DNA of 64,000 nucleotides, from contig NC_079208.1 in the NCBI RefSeq assembly GCF_026745355.1, positions 20,837,398-20,901,397 of the forward strand, in the 5' to 3' direction. This document shows positions 24,796 to 35,079 of the stretch, in pieces. This DNA comes from Beta vulgaris subsp. vulgaris (Eukaryota; Streptophyta; Magnoliopsida; Caryophyllales; Amaranthaceae). A model generated the notes under the pieces. It saw only the letters and a list, made by a program, of their open reading frames with translations. It was not told the DNA's origin and did not search any database. The position numbers were made by a program, and so were the translations under genes. Every line of letters starts with the position of its first letter. Positions within the stretch are counted from its first letter, which is position 1.

Positions 24796-25955
24796 AATCA
24801 TAGTTCACAAATATATTCAATTTTTTTCCAGTATTTTCATTCACATACATGATTACATTAACTGATTAACAACATACATCCTACAACAATGCTACCCCCT
24901 CCCACAAAAAAAAAAAAAAAATAGCACGGTTTTTATTTAATGAATAAGTAAATCGACTATTGATACAACACTAATAAAAGAATCACTATTATGTGAAATA
25001 GAGTTCTTGTTAAACCAAACCATCAATAACATCATATGACATCCATAAAATTATTACTCCAAGACCTGGCAACTCATCCAATTTTGATATTATTGATTCA
25101 CAAGCAATCACTAAAGAGGACTAACTTCTTGCCAAAAGAGTAAGAAAAAAACAACTGGAAAATTAAAAATCATCATGAGAATATACTAAACCAAACCTAA
25201 ACAAATTATCCACACAAAATGAAACCTAAAATTACACCAATATTCAATTTATAGTTTACACTACAATAGAACAGTGTATTGAGGAAGAGAAAACAAAAAA
25301 ACCTTGGATAGGGAAGCGCAACGACTGCTCCGCAATGGGCGTGGTGGTCGCCGGTGTTTGAGCAAGCGGAAAAAAATAAAAAAAATGTAGTTGTCATCGG
25401 TGATGGAGTTGACAAGTAGGAACGACAAATTTGAATTTCTCAATTGCTTAATTGGATTGAATTTGAGTGTAATTAGGTCAAATTTTAATGAGCAAGAAGA
25501 ATTCGCTAATGAAGTTGGGAGAATTTCGATTATCAGGAGAAGTGGTTTACTGGTTTCATTTTAGGTTTAGTGATGGAGGTTTCGATGTGGGCTTGGCGAG
25601 ATTGTGAAAAACATGAACTTCTAACCCGCGTTCCACCTAGATAAGATACTTAGTGTTGGCATTTTATGGTATTTTTGGTTCGAGAAGGAAAAATAATTTT
25701 AAAAATAAAAAGACGAATATATAGCACATATAGTGTTAAGTTGAAAATATATCAAATTTCAAAATTAAAATATTTAAAGGAAACTGAATTCAATTAGAAG
25801 TAGTCTCCTATCTCACAACAAGAAGAAATATATACGTACAAAATACTATTATGTTGAAAAAAAATTGAATTAAGAAATTAAAATATGTCAATGTGTTATA
25901 TAATTGGAGTAACACTCGAATCATACAAACTTAAAATTCGAACAGAAATTAGCAC
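24796..25955. mobile_element. CACTA-like or unclassified DNA, right part
   Basis: Continuation of the sequence split by Sire-B. Segment 25025-25130 (CATCATATGACATCC, GATTCACAAGCAA) repeats 14590-14700. There is a poly-A run at 24907-24921. A GC-richer patch at 25315-25365 has short open frames but no known domain. An AGTCTCCTATC word near 25802 echoes the subterminal words at the left end. The right terminus of the CACTA-like element is not found; Gyp-3 begins near 25956. Confidence 0.4.
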
Positions 25956-26902
25956 TGTGCCTTGGTTATACTTCGACTATGAGAAGACGAAACATACAGA
26001 GGAAAAGAGATAGATATTAGCTTAACTCAAATCAACTTAGATATAGATACACCACTAAGTAGACTTAAGGTTCCTAAGATCACTACTTAACTCAAGCTAA
26101 AATAGTTAAGTTAGCAAAGACACTTAGATTAATGAAACTATTAATCAAAGCAAAGTAATAACTCACGTTTGTGCATAAACTCGGATATCCATTTCATTCC
26201 ATTTGTTCCAATATTTATACAAGTTATGTCTTAATTGAAAGAAAGAACAACTAGGTAACTACCATTAATCCACTAACTAATACATGGAGATCATGTCCTA
26301 AATGATTCAAACACCACTTTGGACGTGCAACATGGAGCTTAGTACGTGCATAATGTCGTTTCCACACTCTTTATTAACCTCTCCATGATCTTCTCAACTT
26401 CCCATAAGAATAAGAGTTTGTTGTGGCTGTTTGAAGTGGCGCCTAAGTTATGCAGCATTTGAAAGTGCACGACACTTTTGTAGGAGTGAAGGTAGTAGTT
26501 GAGTACGCCACCTTTGTAGGAACTTCCGTAACCAACTCCATACATCCAAGTTCATAGCACAAAGTGTCTAGGTTCATGCTAGCAAGCTTTAGCTAACTTC
26601 CTTGAGTGTAGGCGCCTCTTGCTTCACGTACTTAGGCTAGTTACAATTTATAACTTACTACTTAGTTTATTACATAATCATTTCTGACTTTAGGGAAAAC
26701 AAACAACAACTCTAACCTCTTTAACTAGTCGAACAAACATCAACTAATTAAAGCTTACATGACTCTCCTAATGATGTTAATAACAAACCAATAAAACAGT
26801 AGATAACTTAGCTAATCATAGATGATTAATTAACTAAGCTAACTAAGGACTCACTAAAAGTATCACATGAAATGAAAGAATTAAGAACATCCCTTAATGT
26901 CG
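25956..26902 (-). repeat. 3' LTR of Gyp-3
   Basis: Matches 35080-35879 closely from CTCAAGCTAAAATAG (26090) to GAACATCCCTTAA (about 26898). The left portion to about 25956 has no partner because the other copy is truncated there, so the left boundary (TGTGCC) is a guess. A candidate TATA box (TATAAATA on the minus strand) lies at 26212-26219, repeated at 35198-35205. Confidence 0.75.
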
Positions 26903-28152
26903 TAGCTATCATATACATAAGTGGACGATCAATGGATGGACCTCCATCATCTTACCCTTCTTTGGAAGAGCTTGACCTCTAACTAGGTAATTCTTCATCT
27001 TCATCATGAAATGGACTTAAATCAGCCACATTGAAGGTAGCAGATACACCGTAGTCTCCTGGGAGTTCGATTTTCCATGCATTGTTGTTCACCTTTTCAA
27101 CCACCTTGAATGGACCATCTGATCTAAGGCTAAGCTTCGACTTCCTCTTAGAAGGAAATCGTTCTTGTCTAAGGTGAATCCACACTAGGTCTCCTGGTTT
27201 GAATTACACATCTTTCTTCTTCTTGTCCAATCTCTCTTTAACCCTCTCATTTGCTTTGGCTATCTTTTCTCTCACTTGCTCATGTAATGTTTGGATCTCT
27301 TTGGCTTGTGTTTCAGCTTCATGGCTATATTTTGTGGTAGTTGGAAAAAGGGCTAAGTCTAAAGAAGTGCAAGGGTTTTGACCATAGACCACAAAGAATG
27401 GACTAAGACTAGTGGTCTTGCTAGGAACTTGATTGTAGGCAAACTAGCATGGGGTAGCATTTCTTCCCATTGTTTAGGGCTTTTTGTGGCTAAGGCTCGA
27501 AAAAGGGTCCATGAAGTCCTATTGGTTACTTCAGTTTGGCCGTCAGTTTGGGGGTGGCTAGAAGTACTAAACTTGAGCTTAGTCCCCATCTTCTTCCATA
27601 GTGTAAACCAAAAATGACTTAAGAACTTGGAATCACGATCACTTACCATTAATTTAGGAACTCCATGCAAACGAACAATGTCCCTGAAATACAAGTTAGC
27701 AATAAATACGTCATCATTAGTAGTATGGCAAGCCACAAAGTGTGCCATCCTAGATAACCTATCAACCACCACCATAATAGAATCTTTTTGGCGTTGGGTT
27801 CTAGGTAATCATGTAATGAAATCCAAGCTTATGTCATACCATGGTGCTTGTGGAATACGTAAAGGCATGAATAGCCCTTGAGGGAGTAAGTGTCCCTTAG
27901 CCTTTTGCAAATTAGGCACCTCTTAATGAGAAACTCGATATCTCTTGCCAATCTAGGCCAATAGAAGTACTCACATACTAGCATAGTTGTCTTCTCAATA
28001 CCAAAGTGACCAGCAAGGCCACCTTCATGAAACTCCTTGATCAAAGACTCACGAACATTGTATCTAGGGATACACAAACGATTCCCTTGGAAGAGAAACC
28101 CTTTAAGTAGATAGTAATCTCCTTGAGCATGGTTATGACACTTCTCAAACAA
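26903..28152 (-). pseudogene. Gyp-3 integrase and C-terminal tail
   Basis: Integrase joins the cDNA to the target. From 28152 down: zinc-binding H2C2 region (HEGGLAGHFGIEKT, CEYFYWPRLARDIE, CLICKRL); the catalytic core with [15 protein letters not shown] and [13 protein letters not shown] (second Asp); and [13 protein letters not shown] with the region of the catalytic Glu. The C-terminal SH3/chromodomain-like end reads WIHLRQERFPSKRKSKL, then GPFKVVEKVNNNAWKIELPG and FNVADLSPFHDEDEELPS, with its stop at 26979. Frame changes lie near 27830, 27380 and 27190; a TAA interrupts just before the C-terminal part. The remaining 26903-26978 is 3' untranslated sequence. Confidence 0.88.
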
Positions 28153-28996
28153 GACCTTCCTTATAGCAATCTTTCAATAATTCGATCCCCATCACTCTTG
28201 GACTCAAAGTTGTGAGCAATAGGTACCTTCTTGACAATGCATCCGCACCCTTATTCATCTTTCCAGCCTTATGCTTAATGGTAAAATGGAGATATTCCAC
28301 CTATTTAGCATGTTTAGGTCGTAGTTTTTGTTGACTTTAAAGGTACTTGAGAGCTTCATGATCGGAATGTATGATGAATTCTTTAGCAGTGAGGTAGTGC
28401 CTCCAATGACCTAAGGCCCTAACCAAGGCATAGGATTCCTTGTCATACGTGGAGTACTTTCATTTTGCTTCATTCAATTTTTCACTAAAGTAAGCCAAAG
28501 GCCTACCATTTTGTGAAAGCACAACTCCAATTCCCACACCAGATGCATCATATTCAACTTCAAAAACCTCATTGAAGTTAGGCAAAGCTAGAATAGGAGC
28601 ACTAGTGAGTTGAGCTTTTACCTCTTCAAATGCCTTATGAGCTTCATGGTTCCATTCAAACTTTTTCATCTTTGTAATCTCAGTTATAGGTGTCATAATG
28701 GCACTTAAATTTCGAACAAACCTTCTATAGAAGGAGGCTAGTCCATGGAAACTTCGATCTTGTTGCCTAGAGGTAGGAGTAGGCCACTCCTTGATTGCTT
28801 GAACCTTCTTATCATCTTCTTTGATCCATTCACTAGATACAATAAAGCCTAGGAAAACAACTTGACTAGAAAAGAAATGATACTTTTCTAAGTTTCCATA
28901 TAAACATTTGGATATCAAGACTCTAAACACTTGTTCTAAGTGTTTTACATGCTCAATCTCATTAACCTATACACCAATATATCATCAAAATAAACT
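28153..28996 (-). pseudogene. Gyp-3 reverse transcriptase C-terminal half and RNase H
   Basis: From 28996 downward: the catalytic YFDDILVY box directly at the edge of the inserted element (28973-28994); the thumb ([44 protein letters not shown]); the Gypsy RNase H start ([34 protein letters not shown]); and the later RNase H/connection part near 28220-28380 ([21 protein letters not shown]) in other frames. The N-terminal half of RT lies on the other side of the insertion from 32136. Several frameshifts and stops are present. Confidence 0.88.
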
Positions 28997-29540
28997 TGAT
29001 ATGAAATGGTAGTCGTTATATAGAATTCTAGTTCTGTTAGGATTCTATGTAAATTAGGGTTTTAATTTCAGCTTTATTTTAATTAAGTGTTTAAGTGATA
29101 AATGAATCCTATTATACGTAAGAGTCTAATTCCTTATCAAAGTCTAATTAGGAGTCTTAATAGGCGTGTGATTAGGAGTGATTATTTAACTTGATCCTTA
29201 AAATAAAGATAGATAAGATTAGATTTATCTTTTAAGCTTTACTAGTCATAATAGGTTTAGGAAAACTTGTACTATATAAAGAGTTTTCGGCCATAATAAT
29301 ATTTTAGAGATGAGTTTGAGTTAATTATTGTTTCAGGAGAGAATCCACCATTGTTTCAGGAGTGAATCCGAAAACCCTAGTTGAACTGTGAGTCGAAATA
29401 CGCCTGAGTTCTTCATATCAAGTTACTATTTGAATTATTTTGAGTTAAAACAAATAAAAATACAAACTTTCATGAACAAAAGCCACTAAACTACATCAAA
29501 GAGCCCTAACTAAGTGAATCTTGCATTAAGAATCACATCA
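28997..29540 (+). repeat. 5' LTR of the gag-protease element
   Basis: Boundaries are set by the aaact duplication and by comparison with 31591-32135. A TATA box (TATATAAA) lies at 29273-29280 and is conserved in the other LTR at 31868-31875. Downstream are two CAGGAG(T/A)G-type words near 29337 and 29361. No tRNA-Met primer site follows; TGGTGTGGCTGTTGCTAC at 29543 holds the expected position but I cannot assign its tRNA. Confidence 0.93.
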
Positions 29541-29765
29541 AGTGGTGTGGCTGTTGCTACTTCACCCCCCATATCCGTCGCTGCTATAACACACCCACGC
29601 AACCCATCGCATCGCCTTCGTCTGCTGCTGCGTCGCCAAGCCCCGCCTAGCATTCGTCTCACCTTCGCATCCTCCAGCGCCAGCATCGCCCCGCCCACGC
29701 ACCTCGCACATCTGCACGCTGCATCCTCGCGCATCATCGCGAGCCCTCGACCACGATCACGCAAC

Positions 29766-31555
29766 ATGGGCGACCCTCCGCCCGACGTGCTTTCGGCCAT
29801 CAACGACAAACTAGAAACCATCATGGCTCAATACGCGGCCCTCGCCACAAAAGTGACCCACCTCGAGCGTGACAATACTTTTTCACGCCCGCCCCCATAT
29901 CAACCTCGGCGTGACGAAGACCTTCGCTTAGCCGAGTTACCTGCTTTTGATGGAGACTTGGATCCCGAAGCATATTTGGAGTGGGAACAAAGGATCGAAC
30001 GACACTTTGAGCACCGGAACCTCAGTGATGGGTCTCGCTTCTCCTACGCTATCCTTAAACTCACAAAGTATGCATCCCTATGGTATGAGTCTACCCGAAC
30101 TAGGCGTGCAAGAGAAGAAAAGCCTCCTATTGATTGTTGTTCCTCCTAAAGACCAAGATGCGCAAAAGATTTGTGCCTCGCACTTACCGCCAAGAGCTAT
30201 TTGTGCGCCTCACTGCTTTACGTCAAGCTACTATGAGTGTCGAGCTCTACATCAAAGAATTTGAAAGATTACATATGGCATGCGATATTAAAGAAGCAAA
30301 TGAACAAAAAAATGCTCGCTTTCTTGTTGGTCTAAATAGGTCCATTGCCAATCTCCTTGAATTACAACAGTACGTAACTTTTGATGATGTTTGTATTTTA
30401 GCTACTAAGATTGAGCGTCAACTCCGGGAAAATCGAACACGTACTCCATGGGCTGCTACTATGACTTCGCCTCCACCTTCGGCCACGCCTTCCAACCCCA
30501 CGCCTGAAGTGCCGAGTGCACCCCCTCAAACAACCACGCCAACTCCGACTACCTCTCCAACTTCTAGTGCCACTATTCGAAGTAAGAAAACTCACTGTTT
30601 TCGTTGTCAAGGACTCGGCCATATTGCAAAGCACTGCCCTAACACCACTCTAACCACACGAGAGGAATTAGTACTCTATTTGGCCGAAGAAGCGCACCAT
30701 CCTTCTACTTCTATGGATGAGGATGATTTTTGGTCGAACCAACCTATATGTGAACCAGAACAAGAGCATCCTTCATTACTCATTCGTCGCTCTTTGTTAT
30801 CTTCTAGCTATGATGAATCTGTGGATGAGCAACGTACCAACTTATTCCATTCAAACTGCATCATCAAGGGTAAAGTTTGTCCTTTTATCATAGATAGTGG
30901 TTCATGTACTAACGTTTGTGATGTGTCTATGGCTGAAGCATTAAATCTGCAAACGCGCAAGCATCCAAATCTCTATAAACTCAGCTGGTTGAATGATGAT
31001 GGCATTTGGGTACGTAAACAAGCTTTAGTTGGTTTTCGTGTAGGTGAATACATGGATCAACTATGGTGTGATGCTTTGCCCATGACTGCATGTTCATTAT
31101 TATTAGGAAGACCATGGCAAAGTGATAGACATGTGATGCATAATGGGAAAACTAATGCATACTCAGTTTTAATGGGGGATAAACGAATGATCTTGCAATC
31201 CTTACCACCTAAATCTAGGCGCCCCAAGGAGAAGGAAAAGGATAACCAAGACAAAGCTCATGTATGTATAAGTTCATGTCATCATGAAGTTCTAAAAACT
31301 GCACAAAACAAAAAGGAAGGGAGACAACAAGTTCTACAATTACGCCAAGGTTCTAAGATGGACTTAGGAGACAAAGTATGGTTGTCACTTGCTGCTCAAA
31401 AACTTCACGTGAATCATAAGGATGGAGAGCCTATGGATGAAGGACCATTTGAAATTGTGGAAAAAGTAGGCTATGAAACATTCAAAGTGCTGCTAGAAAA
31501 TGGCATATGTGCAACATTTCCTTCCTGTGATTTGGTACCATGCTTCCCAGACTAA
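29766..31555 (+). pseudogene. gag: Gag-protease-integrase-tail polyprotein, one frameshift
   Basis: Starts at the ATG at 29766 (MGDPPPDVLSAINDKLETIM) after a GC-rich leader. The gag core (LPAFDGDLDPEAYLEWEQRI, FSYAILKLTKYASLWYE) runs to a one-base frameshift near 30138-30150, then continues in the next frame to 31555 (RRFVP-like start, SVELYIKEFERLHM). A proline/threonine-rich linker leads to a CCHC knuckle (CFRCQGLGHIAKHC, near 30597). An aspartic protease follows, with active site FIIDSGSCTNVCD near 30885 and LLLGRPW near 31102. After a lysine-rich hinge the ORF ends in GDKVWLSL, DEGPFEIVEKVGYETFKVLL and a cysteine-containing end, resembling the C-terminal domain of Gypsy integrases. RT, RNase H and the integrase core are missing. 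Apart from the frameshift, the last 473 codons are open. Confidence 0.87.
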
Positions 31556-31576
31556 AACTTGTGGTCAAGTTTTTTT

Positions 31577-31590
31577 CTAGAGGGGGAGTT
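31577..31590 (+). other. Polypurine tract of the gag-protease element
   Basis: CTAGAGGGGGAGTT directly before the 3' LTR; the purine run would prime plus-strand DNA synthesis. Confidence 0.85.
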
Positions 31591-32135
31591 TGATATGAAA
31601 TGGTAGTCGTTATATAGAATTCTAGTTCTGTTAGGATTTTATGTAAATTAGGGTTTTAATTTCAGCTTTATTTTAATTAAGTGTTTAAGTGATAAAGGAA
31701 TCCTATTATACGTAAGAGTCTAATTCCTTATCAAAGTCTAATTAGGAGTCTTAATAGGCGTGTGATTAGGAGTGATTATTTATCTTGATCCTTAAGATAC
31801 AGATAGATAAGATTAGATTTATCTTTTAAGCTTTACTAGTCATAATAGGTTTATTAAAAACTTGTACTATATAAAGAGTTTTCGGCCATAATAATATTTT
31901 AGAGATGAGTTTGAGTTAATTATTGTTTCAGGATAGAATCCACCATTGTTTTAGGAGTGAATCCAAAAACCCTAGTCGAACTGTGAGTCGAAATACGCCT
32001 GAGTTCTTCATATCCAGTTACTATTTGAATTATTTTGAGTTAAAACAAATGAAAATACAAACTTTCATAAACAAAAGCCACTAAACTACATCAAAGAGCC
32101 CTAACTAAGTGAATCTTGCATTAAGAATCACATCA
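31591..32135 (+). repeat. 3' LTR of the gag-protease element
   Basis: Follows the polypurine tract and ends ATCACATCA before aaact. Very similar to 28997-29540. TATA box TATATAAA at 31868-31875. Confidence 0.95.
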
Positions 32136-33470
32136 AAACTACTACAGAATGGCAAAGAAATGGCTTCATAGTTTGATTCATTAAGCGCATAAAAGTACTT
32201 GGTGCATTGGACAAACGAAAGGGCATAACAAGCCATTCGTACAACCCTTCCTTTGTCTTAAAGGCTGTCTTCCATTCATATCCTTCACAAATTCGGATTT
32301 GATGATAACCACTTCTCAAATCTATCTTTGAAAACACCTTAGAACCATTAAGATCATCTAGCAAATCATTCAATCTTCGAATGGGGAATCGATACTTGAT
32401 AGTGATCTTGTTAATAGCTCTACTATCCACACACATACACCATTCTCCATTTTTCTTTGGAACTAAGAGAGTTGGTACAACACAAGGACTCAAAGACTCT
32501 ATAATCATACTCTTACTCAATAAATCATTCACTTATCTCCTTATTTCTTCTGTTTCTTTTGGATTTGTTCTATAATCAGGTTTGTTAGGTAACATGGGTC
32601 CGGGAATAAGGTCAATTTTATGTTGTATGTCTCTTTTTGGGTGAAGGCCATGAGGTATTTCATGTGGGAAAGCATCCTTATAGGTTTCTAGTAATGGCAA
32701 AAGCAAAGGATGATCTAGATTATTAGCAACTTCTTCCTTTTTATCTATATTCAGCAATACTTCTCTAAAAGGGGTAAGTTCATGATAATCTGATTTTAGG
32801 AGGGTGGTGAGTGAATGGTTTTTTCTTTTGTGGAGTGTTGTTTCGATTTAGGGATGGATACAATAGGAGTGAGGGTCACTTTCTTGCCATTTTTAGTGAA
32901 TGAATACATATTCTTGTAACCATCATGAATGACTCGTCTATCAAACAACCATGGTCTTCCTAACAACACGTGACATGCATCCATAGGTATTACATCACAC
33001 CAAGTCTCCTCTTTATAGTTACTACCAATACTAAAAGATAATAGTAGACGATGAATAACTTGAATACCTTTGCCTTGATTGAGCCATTGGATCACATATG
33101 GCTTAGGATGAGGTGTATTAGGGAGCTTGAGTTTATCCACCATTGTTTAGACAGCAACATTGGTGCAACTTCCTCCATCAATGATCAAGGTACACACCTT
33201 GTTCTCAATCGTACATCTAGTATGAAATATCGCCTCCCTTTGTTGTGATTCCTCATGATCAATCACACCACTTAAAGCTCTTTGAACCACCAAGTATTCT
33301 CCTTCATCAGGACCAACAAGTTCATCTCCAAAGCTCTCTTCTTCTCACGCCTCAGATTCCTCCTCATTCTCATCTTCTAGGGCCTCAAACTCCATAAGGC
33401 TTACTACCTTTTTATTACATCACTCAGAAGCAATGTGTCCTAATCCTTGGCACCTAAAACATTGACAGGC
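32136..33470 (-). pseudogene. Gyp-3 protease, RT N-terminal half and gag zinc knuckle
   Basis: From 33466 downward: a CCHC knuckle (CFRCQGLGHIASE, 33429-33466, followed by a stop before its last Cys); an acidic linker; the protease active site LIIDGGSCTNVA near 33150-33190, with a stop just after it; and LLGRPWLFDRRV near 32950. The RT N-terminal region reads PHEIPHGLHPKRDIQHKIDL near 32640. RT fingers follow ([54 protein letters not shown], then [15 protein letters not shown]). The frame breaks off at the gag-protease element, whose target site lies immediately before the YFDD box. The frames 32533-32757 and 32128-32532 are separated by a stop. Confidence 0.88.
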
Positions 33471-33483
33471 TAAAGTCATATCA

Positions 33484-34904
33484 CCTAATCAAAAATAACC
33501 TAAGGTCCACTAACTAGTAGTCAGGGAAGTCAGGATCGAATCCACAGGGAGAAGTTATAATATCGTATCTGAACTCTAATATTATACTAACGAAATCAGA
33601 TGAATGGTTGTGTTACTAAACTAAACAGATAGCAGAATCAAATATGAAGGTGTAAATATATTAAAAAGTACTAGAATCATGGATCACTATGCATACAATT
33701 CGGGAAATCAGGGATAAATAATAACCACCTAGTAAATCAACTGTCTAGGGCACATGTAATTTCTCTCGAACATTACCTCCCTCAAAGATCACCCAGCCGC
33801 TCTCGCATAGTCAAGGGTCACTTTGCCTAATAATTGAAAGCCTTTACGGTATCTCTCCTCTCGAAGTAGATTCAGTATTGCAACAGTAGAAATATAAATC
33901 AGGCCTAACTTATAATCCTAGCATGAAGAATCAATCAAAGGAAACAATTGAAATACCAGATAATCAAACTAATCTATCAATCCCTCAATGCATACATAGA
34001 TCTCCACAATTCTAGATATAGGACTACTCACTCATAATCATGAAAACAATAACAAGATTCTTATAAAAACTCATACTTTGAAACATGGCAAATAACTAAG
34101 AAAACAATATAATTAACAATGGAAGAAATAACAAAGAAATAAAGAAGAAAGATTACCGAATTATATTGAACTACGAATAAGCAAAAGGTTTGATCTTGAA
34201 TCGAAATCACAAAGTACTAAATTAAGGTTCTTGAAACACTCTCGAGAGAAAACTAATAATAAAAACTAGATAGGAGCTAATAATTCTGATTTTTCTATTT
34301 ATACAAGCCCTAAAACAATAGAAGAAAGTCTCGAAAGAAGGGCCCGTAATCATTAAAAAACCGCGTCTCGTCAGCCGCCCGATCAGGCCAAAATCGCCCG
34401 ACGGCATCGGGCTCCAAAACGAATGAGAACCGCCAAAATCGCCAGACGCCCGATGACATCGGGCGGTCTGATAATATAGTGCCATGCAGCAGCTGGAGGG
34501 GCGCCCGATGTCGGGCCAACTCGCCCGATCGGGCGGAACACCGAAATACGACAGGGCGTTGAACGCCCTATCGGGCCCGCAACAGAGCCATAAAAGTTGT
34601 CTCTTCGCCCGATCGGGCTGTGCCGCTCGATCCTGTCGGGCCGGTCAGCATAAGCTTCGTTTCTTGTTCGTCCTTTGCTCAAAGTCCCGGAAAGTATCCT
34701 CGGGATCTAGAAATTCAGCATCCAACCTCTCTAATCCAGTGTGCAATCATATAAGGTAGGTAATAGCTACTTAAAACCTACATTCCAATACAAAACAGCA
34801 AACCACAACTAGATGGAGAGAGTTAGTACCAAATGGCTCCTAAGAGCACCATAACCACAACTTTTAGCACATAAATAAGGGAGAAAACTATATATAAAAC
34901 CATA
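33484..34904. mobile_element. Unclassified 1.4-kb insertion in the Gyp-3 gag
   Basis: Interrupts Gyp-3 beside the zinc knuckle. The word atatca occurs on both sides (33478-33483 and 34905-34910) and gag-type sequence continues beyond both. It begins CCTAATCAAAAATAACC and has AGTCAGGGAAGTCAGG and ATCGAATCCACAGGGAG near 33520-33550. This kind of motif appears near the start of some large non-coding plant LTR derivatives, but I see no LTR pair. There is no coding domain. The right third holds a GC-rich palindrome cluster. The class is unknown; the 6-bp duplication would suit several superfamilies. Confidence 0.55.
34377..34642. repeat. Cluster of GCCCGA...TCGGGC palindromes
   Basis: Inverted repeats on the core GCCCGA/TCGGGC: 34396-34412 (6-bp arms, 5-bp loop), 34448-34464 (8-bp arms, 1-bp centre), 34503-34516 (6-bp arms, 2-bp loop), perfect 12-bp palindromes at 34523-34534 and 34607-34618, and near-matches at 34377-34388, 34565-34576 and about 34626-34642. 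It lies within the unclassified insert and is much more GC-rich than its surroundings. Confidence 0.85.
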
Positions 34905-34910
34905 ATATCA

Positions 34911-35079
34911 AACATCTCCTAGGGGCACGATTTTGAATAGGGGTGGTTGTAGGAGTAGGGGCTTTTAGGACATAGGGTTGGCTAGGTTTTGAAGGGGTCG
35001 TGTGTGGTTTAGTATAGGTGATTGTTTTGGTAAAGGGGCGTGAGGCCTCCATTTTACCTTTGGTCTTTTATTGTTTCTC
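34911..35079 (-). pseudogene. gag: Gyp-3 gag linker remnant
   Basis: The minus strand encodes a basic, proline/threonine-rich stretch (KTKGKMEASRPFTK, then PTPTTTPIQNRAP), typical of the linker before the gag zinc knuckle in this group. One in-frame stop (TAA near 35070) is present. On its N-terminal side it meets LTR sequence directly, so the capsid part has been deleted. Confidence 0.65.

Larger units (their letters stand above)
28997..32135 (+). mobile_element. Non-autonomous LTR element with gag-protease (TR-GAG-like)
   Basis: Complete 3139-bp insertion with TSD aaact (28992-28996 and 32136-32140), LTRs of 544 and 545 bp starting TGAT and ending ATCA, a polypurine tract and one coding region. 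It has no RT, RNase H or integrase core. It encodes gag with a zinc knuckle, an aspartic protease and a short integrase-like C-terminus, so it must depend on a partner element. The layout fits the TR-GAG class of non-autonomous LTR retrotransposons. By hand count the LTRs differ at roughly 15 positions, so it is young compared with its Gyp-3 host. Confidence 0.93.

Noticed and set aside
27199..27881. Plus-strand ORFs in the Gypsy integrase region
   Set aside because: They lie opposite conserved integrase motifs on the minus strand and resemble no protein.
29514..29765. Gag start upstream at 29514
   Set aside because: The ATG at 29514 lies within the LTR, and the stretch before 29766 is Arg/Ala/Ser-rich leader-like sequence; the gag-like sequence begins at 29766.
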